This document shows positions 1 through 6,040 of a stretch of 7,187 bases of DNA, piece after piece. This DNA is from Planctomycetota bacterium. GTDB lineage: Bacteria; Planctomycetota; Phycisphaerae; Sedimentisphaerales; Anaerobacaceae. Numbering within the stretch: position 1 is the stretch's first letter; every line of letters starts with the position of its first letter. A program made the translations under genes and the position numbers. Below the pieces are notes generated by a model. That model was not told the origin of the DNA, did not search any database, and saw nothing but the letters and a program-made list of their open reading frames with translations. The stretch is from positions 1 through 7,187 of the forward strand of contig JAGLTN010000256.1 in the NCBI GenBank assembly GCA_023135255.1, written 5' to 3'.

Positions 1-276
1 CCAGGCGCAACAAGATATGTTATGACTACACTCATTATTGAAGTAAACTCAAATGTGGATCAGCAAAAAGGCTTTGATTTCTTAAAAGAAAAAAGTTACC
101 CTATAAAAGACTGGCTTACTATCTATTTTGCCGGTCTTACACTCGAAGATATTCAAGGCGATAAAAACCTCAAAAAGATTCAGAATTGTGTCTGTGAAAT
201 GTTAAACGAAAAATTGTTTCCAAATACAACACCCCAAATACAACATATTCTGTTTAAGGAATTCGCTATACAATGA
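1..276 (+). CDS. fliL: FliL, flagellar basal-body-associated protein (C-terminal part, 5' end outside window)
   Basis: FliL is a single-pass inner-membrane protein around the flagellar stator whose periplasmic domain supports torque generation. Only the last 91 codons are here. The frame is open from base 1, and the codons before the first ATG (base 22) read PGATRYV. This continues into TTLIIEV as in the FliL motif in which an RY(L/V) segment leads into a beta strand, so that ATG is internal and the gene starts upstream of the window. The rest fits the FliL C-terminal domain: an Ile-Lys-Asp helix, a 'GLTLEDIQG' segment matching the family's SSKTxEDLxG, an amphipathic helix, and a terminal strand ending FKEFAIQ, matching the usual FTEFV(V/I)Q. 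The stop codon overlaps the fliM start by 4 bases (ATGA), typical of translational coupling. The domain match is good though sequence identity is modest; the membrane helix is not visible. Confidence 0.82.
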   Translation, partial: PGATRYVMTTLIIEVNSNVDQQKGFDFLKEKSYPIKDWLTIYFAGLTLEDIQGDKNLKKIQNCVCEMLNEKLFPNTTPQIQHILFKEFAIQ

Positions 277-1235
277 GCCCTGTCACCAATAATAAACTTT
301 CCAGAGAAAAGCTTCAGGCATTATTCCTGCAATATACCGATTCTGATACTTCACATGAGCCATCAGACGAGAAGATCAGCGAATACGATTTTTACAAACC
401 GCACTATTTTAATAAAGAACAAATGGCTCTGCTTGATAATTACTCCGAAACATTGAGTTCTTTTCTGGCAGATGAATTTTCAAACATGTGCAACAATCAG
501 TTCAATGCCAAAATAACCTCTATCACTGAGATTTTTTCTGAAAACTTGATAAACACCTCTCAGGATGAAAAAATGCCCTACAATCTGGCTATCCAAAATA
601 ATGCATCAGGGGACATATCAGGTTTTTTATCAATACCTCCCGAATCAGCACGATTGTGGACAACCCAGCTTCTCGGTGAAACAGAACCTGCTGAATCTGA
701 TCAACTTTCTGACCTTGAATTATCTCTTTTAATTGAAATTGCAACATCATTTATCAAAGCTTTCTCGGATTCGCATTCAAGCGTTAACTGCCAACCTGTT
801 TCAGAGACTCTAAGTCGATCAGTACCAATACCGCTCGACAACTGCATAGAAATGTCTAAAATAATTTTTGAGCTTAGCAATGAAGATGGAAAAAACAATT
901 CTCAGGCAAGTTTCGTCCTTTTCTCATCCTGCCTTAACTCAATAGCAGGCAAACTGGATATTACTGGTGACCAAAATGCCGGACAAGACTGCAAACAACT
1001 GATTATTGAACACTTTAAAAGCCAGCAGGTTAACATAGTTGGAAATTTCGCAAAAATAAAACTCACGGTAGAAGACATGATGAACCTTCAAACTGATGAT
1101 GTAATATTGCTCGACAAAAAAGTCGGGCAACCAATCGACCTGTCCATTAACGGCAAAAGGATTTTTCAGGCACAACCCGTGCAATGTGAAGATTCATATG
1201 GCGTCGTAATTACAAAAATATTAACTAAAGCATAA
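273..1235 (+). CDS. fliM: FliM-like flagellar motor switch protein
   Basis: FliM forms the middle of the cytoplasmic C-ring, binding phospho-CheY at its N terminus, FliG with its middle domain and FliN with its C-terminal domain. The 320 residues fit the family length. An N-terminal LSREKLQALF (9-18) resembles the CheY-binding LSQxEIDALL peptide. YDFYKPHYF (38-46) matches the conserved YDFxRPxR(F) segment. Residues about 50-235 form a divergent CheC-like middle domain, and residues about 250-318 a SpoA (FliMN_C) domain. The start is set by the 4-base overlap with fliL and an AAGGA at 256-260. The gene lies directly before fliN, as in many flagellar operons. Oddly, the GGxG motif expected before the LSDLE helix (145-149) reads LLGETEP (133-139). 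Conservation is weak in the middle domain, but both ends and the neighbours support the call. Confidence 0.87.
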   Translation: MSPVTNNKLSREKLQALFLQYTDSDTSHEPSDEKISEYDFYKPHYFNKEQMALLDNYSETLSSFLADEFSNMCNNQFNAKITSITEIFSENLINTSQDEKMPYNLAIQNNASGDISGFLSIPPESARLWTTQLLGETEPAESDQLSDLELSLLIEIATSFIKAFSDSHSSVNCQPVSETLSRSVPIPLDNCIEMSKIIFELSNEDGKNNSQASFVLFSSCLNSIAGKLDITGDQNAGQDCKQLIIEHFKSQQVNIVGNFAKIKLTVEDMMNLQTDDVILLDKKVGQPIDLSINGKRIFQAQPVQCEDSYGVVITKILTKA

Positions 1236-1249
1236 AAGGAAGTTCCAAG

Positions 1250-1645
1250 ATGGCAGAAACAACAGAAACAGTTGAAGAAAAACAACAAGCGTCGGATGCC
1301 GAGACACAAGAACAATCTAAAACTTCTGCACAGTCTGTAGAATTCGAACAAGCTGGTGAGTCTGTCGCAAAGGGTCCCGGCAGCAGCATAGATCTTTTAC
1401 TTGATATGGAAGCAGAAATAACCGTCTCAATAGGCAAAACCCAAATACCGATAAAACAACTTCTACAGCTTACGCCGGGGTCGGTAATAAAACTTCAAAA
1501 AAATATTGAGGAACCTGTCGACCTTTATCTCAACGAATCCAGATTCGCCACCGGCAGTATCGTTGTAATCGAAGATTCTTTTGCTATAAAAATAAACGAT
1601 GTGCTCAATGTAACAAACCCGGACTCTCAACAGCAGGAGCAATAA
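1250..1645 (+). CDS. fliN: FliN flagellar motor switch protein
   Basis: FliN makes the base of the C-ring, where it pairs with the FliM C-terminal domain and helps dock export substrates and FliH. The 131 residues consist of an acidic, Gln/Glu/Ser/Thr-rich tail (about 1-45) and one SpoA domain (about 47-120). The domain begins IDLLLDMEAEITVSIGKT and continues through a 'LLQLTPGSVIKL' segment, both typical of FliN. It resembles the C-terminal domain of the upstream FliM, as expected for paralogous domains. AAGGAAG at 1236-1242 precedes the ATG, and the gap to fliM is 14 bases. The usual 'NGxxIARGEVV...NFGIRIT' stretch is altered: it reads NESRFATGSIV then SFAIKIN, with Ala112 replacing a strongly conserved Gly. 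A short Gln-rich tail (QQQEQ) ends the protein. Identification is secure from the domain and context. Confidence 0.92.
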   Translation: MAETTETVEEKQQASDAETQEQSKTSAQSVEFEQAGESVAKGPGSSIDLLLDMEAEITVSIGKTQIPIKQLLQLTPGSVIKLQKNIEEPVDLYLNESRFATGSIVVIEDSFAIKINDVLNVTNPDSQQQEQ

Positions 1646-1671
1646 CAGCAACAGATTGACAAGGAATATCA

Positions 1672-3792
1672 ATGCCGACATCTGATAATATAATCAATCA
1701 TTCAAAGCTTAGCAGCTCGATAATAAAACACAGCAACATCATTCTTGCCGCAGCCATAGTAATGGTACTCGCAACCCTGCTGATACCTTTGCCAACATGG
1801 ATTCTTGACTTGCTGATAGCATGCAGTATATCATCTTCAATAGCAGTACTGATAATTACTCTTGCTTCTAAAGAAGCCCTCGAATTATCAACCTTCCCTT
1901 CGCTTCTGTTATTCGCAACTCTATTCAGACTATCCCTGAACGTTGCATCAACAAGGCTTATTCTGTTACAGGGAAATGCAGGAAAGGTCATCCAGGCTTT
2001 TGGTGAATTCGTTGCAGGCGGCTCTGTCATCGTTGGTATTATCATCTTCTTAATACTCGTCATAATACAGTTTATAGTTATCACAAAAGGTGCTTCCAGG
2101 ATTGGTGAAGTATCCGCAAGATTTACTCTCGACGCAATGCCCGGAAAACAAATGGCCATTGATGCCGACCTGAATGCCGGCGCAATAACAGAAGCACAGG
2201 CAAACGAAAGGCGTTCAAAAATAGTAAAAGAAAGTGAATTCTACGGTGCTATGGATGGTGCCATGAAATTCATTAGCGGCGACGCGAAAGCTGGTTTGAT
2301 AATCACCATCATAAATATCGTCGGCGGTATCATGATGGGATACAAAAATGGTATGGACATCGCCGTTGCTTTGAAAACTTATTCTATACTTTCAATCGGT
2401 GACGGTCTGGTAAGCCAGATACCTTCCATTGTTATCTCGCTCAGCTCAGGTTTCCTCGTAACAAAAATAACTTCTAAACAAAGCCTTGGTCAGGACCTTT
2501 CTACCCAGTTCTTAATGAAAGGTCAGCCGCTGATCGTAGCCGGAATAATAATCGGTGCTATGTCATTAGTGCCGGGATTACCCGCACTGCCATTTCTGGT
2601 ATTAGGCGGAATTTGTGCGACAATCGGAATAAATGTCAATAAATCAAAGAAAGCAGTTGATAGTAAAAAGAAAACCGATGCTCAACCAACAAAGAATGAG
2701 CAACCAGTCGAAGAGCTTCTCGATATCGACAAAGTCTCTGTGAGTGTAGGGGTTCGCCTGATTGGTATGGTCGACCCAAGAAAAGGCAGCTCAATATTCG
2801 ACCGCATTGGCGCACTAAGAAGACGCTTTGCCCAGCAGCTCGGTATTATTATTCCGCTCGTCAGGCTAAAAGACGACATAGCACTTGAACCTACTGCTTA
2901 TGAAATACGTATCAGCGACCACACTGTTGCAAAAGGAAAATTAGAAACAGACATGTTCCTCGCAATGGATTCAGGCACCACCCAGATGCCCATCGAAGGA
3001 ATAAAAACTACCGAACCAGTCTATGGTCTGCCTGCTCTGTGGATAACAAAAGCAAACAAAGAAAAAGCTGAGCTAAGCGGATACACCATAATAGACCCGG
3101 AATCCGTATTCATCACTCATCTTTCAGAGACTCTGAAAAAGCATGCTCACGAACTTATCACACGTGAAGATGTTCAGATGCTTGTCGATAGATTAAGAAA
3201 AACTCAACCTTCACTTGTTGGCGAAGTTATTGGCGAACTCGTCTCAATTGGTCTGCTGCAGAGAGTTTTGAAGAACCTCCTCGCTAACTCAATACCTGTC
3301 AAAGAAATTACTGCAATACTCGAATCTCTTGGTGAAAATGCACCAAAGACCAAAAATGCTGAAACTCTAACCGAATTGGTAAGGAAATCCTTAAGCCGAA
3401 CAATAACTGAGCAATACAAAGATCAAAATGGTAAGATACAGGCCATCACTCTTGAACCTGTCCTCGAACATCAGATGACTGCCTCACTGCAGCAGCAACC
3501 CAATGGACTAATGAACCTTTCATTACCCGCTGATACTGCCATGGAAATAAGCAAAAATATTGCGATGGCATGGAAGAAACTCATGGAAAATGGTGTTGAA
3601 AAGGTCGTTTTACTATGCGATTCAAGATTAAGGTCTTCCTTAGCTTCCATGCTGGCGAGAACCGTTCCACCGCTGGCCGTAATTGCATATGATGAAATCG
3701 TACTATCAGCAGAGATCGAACCGCTTGAAACAATTAACATCCAGCAGACAGAATTGATGACAGACAATACGCCTCAATTGGCAGGAGTTTAG
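1672..3792 (+). CDS. flhA: FlhA, flagellar type III export gate protein
   Basis: FlhA forms the nonameric ring of the flagellar type III export gate; its membrane part couples the proton motive force to secretion and its cytoplasmic domain binds export chaperones. The 706 residues match the family length. The N-terminal half is strongly hydrophobic, with several helices from about residue 22 to 322. It contains RLSLNVASTRLIL (86-98) and the FHIPEP signature RIGEVSARFTLDAMPGKQM (143-161), followed by IDADL. In the same loop YGAMDGAMKF and GDA keep Lys199 and Asp204, which correspond to conserved charged residues of the family. A charged linker (about 323-350) leads to the cytoplasmic domain (about 355-690). 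AAGGA at 1661-1665 lies 6 bases before the ATG. The length and the flagellar neighbours favour FlhA over an injectisome SctV homologue. fliOPQR and flhB, often placed between fliN and flhA, are absent. Confidence 0.98.
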   Translation: MPTSDNIINHSKLSSSIIKHSNIILAAAIVMVLATLLIPLPTWILDLLIACSISSSIAVLIITLASKEALELSTFPSLLLFATLFRLSLNVASTRLILLQGNAGKVIQAFGEFVAGGSVIVGIIIFLILVIIQFIVITKGASRIGEVSARFTLDAMPGKQMAIDADLNAGAITEAQANERRSKIVKESEFYGAMDGAMKFISGDAKAGLIITIINIVGGIMMGYKNGMDIAVALKTYSILSIGDGLVSQIPSIVISLSSGFLVTKITSKQSLGQDLSTQFLMKGQPLIVAGIIIGAMSLVPGLPALPFLVLGGICATIGINVNKSKKAVDSKKKTDAQPTKNEQPVEELLDIDKVSVSVGVRLIGMVDPRKGSSIFDRIGALRRRFAQQLGIIIPLVRLKDDIALEPTAYEIRISDHTVAKGKLETDMFLAMDSGTTQMPIEGIKTTEPVYGLPALWITKANKEKAELSGYTIIDPESVFITHLSETLKKHAHELITREDVQMLVDRLRKTQPSLVGEVIGELVSIGLLQRVLKNLLANSIPVKEITAILESLGENAPKTKNAETLTELVRKSLSRTITEQYKDQNGKIQAITLEPVLEHQMTASLQQQPNGLMNLSLPADTAMEISKNIAMAWKKLMENGVEKVVLLCDSRLRSSLASMLARTVPPLAVIAYDEIVLSAEIEPLETINIQQTELMTDNTPQLAGV

Positions 3793-3798
3793 TTAATT

Positions 3799-3828
3799 AT
3801 GACAATTATTGTTGAAGGAATATTTTAG
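3799..3828 (+). CDS. Possible 9-codon leader ORF before the small membrane protein gene
   Basis: A tiny open frame (MTIIVEGIF then TAG) begins 6 bases after the flhA stop and ends 2 bases before the next gene's ATG. An AGGAG at 3783-3787, inside the last codons of flhA, lies 11 bases before its ATG. This would allow coupled re-initiation from flhA into the downstream gene. The AAGGA inside it (3815-3819) can also serve the downstream gene directly, so the tiny frame may be chance. Confidence 0.2.
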   Translation: MTIIVEGIF

Positions 3829-3830
3829 TT

Positions 3831-4070
3831 ATGCCGTTACAGACCAAACCAGCAGCTATTAAAATGAGCGTATTAGCGTTTTTCCTCGTTGCAATAATAG
3901 GGCAATGTTATGGCGTATCTTCGTTTTATTGCTGCAAAAGAGCTATGCTCGCAGCAATAGCATCATATGTCGTAACAACTTTATTCATTAAAGTTGTTAA
4001 TTTCGTTTTACTTAACGCAATGATTGATAAAGAAGTTGACAAACAAAGGGAATTTAGCAATGACAACTAA
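3831..4070 (+). CDS. Small two-helix inner-membrane protein of unknown function in the flagellar operon
   Basis: I do not recognise a named family for this 79-residue protein. It has a short basic N terminus, a first hydrophobic helix (about 12-29), a small CCKR loop (34-37), a second hydrophobic helix (about 38-62) and a charged C-terminal tail rich in Asp, Glu, Lys and Arg. By the positive-inside rule the orientation is not obvious, since both ends carry Lys. AAGGA at 3815-3819 supports the ATG; the internal Met12 has no ribosome binding site. The gene follows flhA by 38 bases, and its last 11 bases overlap the start of the sigma-28 gene, so their translation is probably coupled. It occupies the place where flhF and flhG often sit, but it has no GTPase or ATPase motif. 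A role in the flagellar membrane apparatus is inferred only from position. Confidence 0.75.
   Translation: MPLQTKPAAIKMSVLAFFLVAIIGQCYGVSSFYCCKRAMLAAIASYVVTTLFIKVVNFVLLNAMIDKEVDKQREFSNDN
4046..4051 (+). promoter_or_regulatory. Ribosome binding site that sets the sigma-28 gene start at 4060
   Basis: AAGGGA lies 8 bases before the ATG at 4060. The alternative in-frame ATG at 4024 has no purine-rich site upstream and would overlap the preceding gene by 47 bases instead of 11. The later start is therefore preferred. Confidence 0.75.
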
Positions 4071-4863
4071 TGTTAAAAACATCCCGAACACTGACACTCT
4101 TACCGGTCATAAAAAACCGGAATATTTGAAATCCATTGCGCTGCGCACATATAGCCGAACCCAAAAACCTTCTCAAAATGATGAGCGTATCACGGAATTG
4201 CTACCTATGGTTCCCTATGTTGCAAGGAAGGTAACTACATATTTAAAACCGCCGTTAACTTTTGAAGACATAGTATCTGCCGGAGTAGTAGGACTCGTCA
4301 AAGCTGCCAAAGATTACAACGCAAAATTCAATACCGAGTTCAAAACTTATGCATATATAAGAATAAAAGGCGCTATACTCGACGAACTGAGAAGTTGGTC
4401 ATTTATTTCTGCAAATGCTGAAAAACAAATAAAAAATGCGACTGAAGCAGGCAAACAGATTACCAATCAGACAAGCGTGCCGCCAACCGACGATATGCTT
4501 GCAAAAAAACTTGGAATATCAACCAAAAAGCTATACCAGATATTTGATAACGCAAGAGTGCAAAATTTTGTATCTATTGACAACACCTCAGATTCACAAG
4601 ACTCACAAATATCATTAAAAAACATCCTTGCTGTTTCCAAACCGAATTCACCTTCACAACAACTTGAAAAAACAGAATTACTAAATGACCTGACAAATGC
4701 CATAAAACAACTGACAGGCAGACAAAGAAAGGTTATTGTTTTATATTACCAGCAGCAGTTAACAATGAAACAGGTCGCTGAAGTACTGGAAATCACCGAG
4801 TCACGTGTCAGCCAGCTGCATTCAAGTGCATTATTTTATTTATCTTCTAAATTGGAGAAATAA
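4060..4863 (+). CDS. fliA: Flagellar sigma factor, sigma-28 / FliA (WhiG, SigD) type
   Basis: Sigma-28 directs RNA polymerase to late flagellar and chemotaxis promoters. With the start at 4060 the protein has 267 residues, close to SigD/FliA lengths. Region 2 spans about 43-111 and includes LPMVPYVARKV, the FEDIVSAGVVGL core and YIRIKGAILDELR (99-111). A region 3 segment follows with a helix-turn-helix-like 'PTDDMLAKKLGIS'. Region 4 spans about 217-260, with LTGRQRKVIVLYY and the helix-turn-helix MKQVAEVLEITESRVSQLH (236-254). The 'GAILDELR' motif separates this group from housekeeping sigma factors. Oddly, the W-(V/L)-P-R segment that normally follows is absent: the sequence reads SWSFISANAEKQI. 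This part lies near the -10 recognition surface, so promoter preference may differ. Its likely inhibitor is the FlgM-like protein at 6767. An SD site and the overlap with the upstream gene support the chosen start. Confidence 0.93.
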   Translation: MTTNVKNIPNTDTLTGHKKPEYLKSIALRTYSRTQKPSQNDERITELLPMVPYVARKVTTYLKPPLTFEDIVSAGVVGLVKAAKDYNAKFNTEFKTYAYIRIKGAILDELRSWSFISANAEKQIKNATEAGKQITNQTSVPPTDDMLAKKLGISTKKLYQIFDNARVQNFVSIDNTSDSQDSQISLKNILAVSKPNSPSQQLEKTELLNDLTNAIKQLTGRQRKVIVLYYQQQLTMKQVAEVLEITESRVSQLHSSALFYLSSKLEK

Positions 4864-4866
4864 AAC

Positions 4867-5073
4867 ATGGCAATCAATGACATTAATATTATCAGCCCGG
4901 TAGAATCTTCACAGAACATTATTATTCCACAAAAAAAGAAAGAAAAAAAGAAGAAAGAACAAAACCTCAAAAAATCGGCTGACAATATCGAAGATGAGCA
5001 GAATACCCCTGAAAATGATCACCAGGCTATAATGGCTGATAACGATGAACACCTGTTAGACTTTAAGGCTTAA
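4867..5073 (+). CDS. Small Lys-rich protein of unknown function
   Basis: This 68-residue protein begins 3 bases after the sigma factor stop, with GGAG at 4854-4857 nine bases before its ATG, so it is very probably co-translated. I do not recognise its family. It has a hydrophobic, Ile-rich N terminus without a convincing membrane helix, a run of Lys and Glu (about 23-32, almost all Lys), an acidic, disorder-prone middle (39-60) and a C terminus ending HLLDFKA. Similar short C-terminal peptides (H-h-D-h-K-A type) occur in small flagellar-cluster proteins of other bacteria, but that comparison is from memory. The coding A-runs make two A-AAA-AAG heptamers. It is likely cytoplasmic and mostly disordered. 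Confidence 0.7.
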   Translation: MAINDINIISPVESSQNIIIPQKKKEKKKKEQNLKKSADNIEDEQNTPENDHQAIMADNDEHLLDFKA

Positions 5074-5105
5074 ACCAAAAACGCTATTAATACTCAGGAA
5101 AAAAA

Positions 5106-5372
5106 ATGGCAAAGACTACCACAAAAATATTCAAAAAAGGCTCTTTGGATTTTAAAGGCCCTGTTAAAATAGACAGTATGCAGACTGGGGATTCTACAGC
5201 AGGGATACCAAATAATCATACTCAACTATCTGCGGATGCAAAAGCTGTTATTGTGGAAAATCATGAAGACTTCTCTATTATAGAAATTACATGCAACTGT
5301 GGTGAAAAATTATATTTGAGATGTAACTATCCTCAAACAATTGAAAAAGAAATCGCAGCAACACAAAAATAA
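5106..5372 (+). CDS. Small three-cysteine protein, conserved-looking, function unknown
   Basis: This is an 88-residue soluble protein with no signal peptide. The N-terminal half is polar with Lys/Thr repeats. The second half, from about residue 45, is better structured: AKAVIVENHEDFSIIEI, then Cys63-x-Cys65, then Cys73 in the context CNCGEKLYLRC. This looks like a short beta-rich domain with a CxC-x7-C arrangement that could hold a metal ion if a fourth ligand such as His54 takes part; that is inference. It resembles a hypothetical protein I associate with planctomycete flagellar clusters, but no search was possible. AGGAA at 5096-5100 lies 5 bases before the ATG. A 32-base gap separates it from the preceding gene, and the next gene starts 13 bases after its stop, so it belongs to the same operon. 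Confidence 0.75.
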   Translation: MAKTTTKIFKKGSLDFKGPVKIDSMQTGDSTAGIPNNHTQLSADAKAVIVENHEDFSIIEITCNCGEKLYLRCNYPQTIEKEIAATQK

Positions 5373-5376
5373 AAAA

Positions 5377-5380
5377 GGAG
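5377..5380 (+). promoter_or_regulatory. Ribosome binding site that sets the lipoprotein start at 5386
   Basis: GGAG within an A-rich stretch lies 5 bases before ATG 5386. The longer in-frame reading from TTG 5341 would put a very basic 15-residue extension before the lipoprotein signal and overlap the previous gene by 32 bases. The ATG is clearly better. Confidence 0.8.
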
Positions 5381-5385
5381 AAAAA

Positions 5386-6003
5386 ATGTTATCCTTAAAA
5401 AAAGTTATCACTTTCATTGTCGTTTGTACCTGGCTTTGTGTACTTAGCGGCTGTAATGAATCAAATAAGGCCCCCGCAATGGATTCTGTTGTGGATTCAT
5501 TTTCAAGCCCCAAAGGAGCTTTTAAAGCTGAATCCAATGCCGCAAAATATGACCAGAGTGCACAAGCAGATACTTCCTTAGACTCTGCGATTGAACTATC
5601 TGAAAAATATGTCCTGCTTTCTGAAGAATGCGCAAAACTCAAAGAAAAGAACAAAAATATAACTGACGAAAACCAAAAATTTAAAGAAAAGAACACTTCT
5701 TCGCAAACTCAACTCGATCAAACAAAAAAAGAGCTTTCCGAAGCAAATGACCTTCTTGTCGAAATGCGTATTGAGCTGAATAACTGGAAAGTTGACATTC
5801 TTGGATTCCGCGATGAAATGCGAGACGCCGAGAAAGCCCAGTTGGAAGCACTTTTCAAAATATTAACAATACTCGGAGGGCAAACTAACACTACTGCCAT
5901 AGAAACAACGCCTCCAGCAGAAACTATTCAAAAAGAAAATATCGAACAACAAAACGTACGGACTCCGGATAAAACAAATAATGCTGCAGAAAACAATTCG
6001 TAG
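5386..6003 (+). CDS. Coiled-coil lipoprotein of the flagellar cluster, function unknown
   Basis: This 205-residue protein has a type II signal peptide: basic start (K5, K6), hydrophobic core (about 7-20) and lipobox L20-S21-G22-C23, so Cys23 would be lipidated. Asn follows the Cys, so by the E. coli +2 rule it would go to the outer membrane, if this organism follows that rule. Residues about 65-155 form a long charged helix or coiled coil with spaced Leu/Ile residues, including LSEANDLLVEMRIEL and WKVDILGFRDEM. The C-terminal 45 residues are polar and probably disordered, rich in Thr, Asn, Gln and Pro. Its place between the sigma-28 block and another lipoprotein suggests a periplasmic or outer-membrane structural role in the motor. 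That role is inferred from context only. I recognise no named family. Confidence 0.8.
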   Translation: MLSLKKVITFIVVCTWLCVLSGCNESNKAPAMDSVVDSFSSPKGAFKAESNAAKYDQSAQADTSLDSAIELSEKYVLLSEECAKLKEKNKNITDENQKFKEKNTSSQTQLDQTKKELSEANDLLVEMRIELNNWKVDILGFRDEMRDAEKAQLEALFKILTILGGQTNTTAIETTPPAETIQKENIEQQNVRTPDKTNNAAENNS

Positions 6004-6040
6004 CAGGAAAATAAAATAACTAATACTACAGGACAAGAAA

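Noticed and set aside
1698..2159. 153-codon open frame on the minus strand inside flhA
   Set aside because: It is fully antisense to the well-conserved membrane part of flhA, has no recognisable domain and is best explained as a shadow frame.
1672..3792. SctV-type virulence secretion gate instead of FlhA
   Set aside because: The protein fits FlhA in length and sits in a flagellar operon with fliL, fliM, fliN and sigma-28.
4024..4059. Earlier ATG at 4024 as the sigma-28 start, adding 12 residues
   Set aside because: It lacks a ribosome binding site and overlaps the preceding gene by 47 bases, whereas ATG 4060 has AAGGGA at the right spacing.
5341..5385. TTG start giving a 220-residue form of the coiled-coil lipoprotein
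   Set aside because: It would place a very basic extension before the signal peptide; ATG 5386 with GGAG gives a normal lipoprotein signal.
5310..5696. 128-codon minus-strand frame opposite the first lipoprotein
   Set aside because: It is antisense to a gene with a clear signal peptide and ribosome binding site. Its Phe/Ser-rich make-up is what the reverse of Lys/Glu-rich coding gives.
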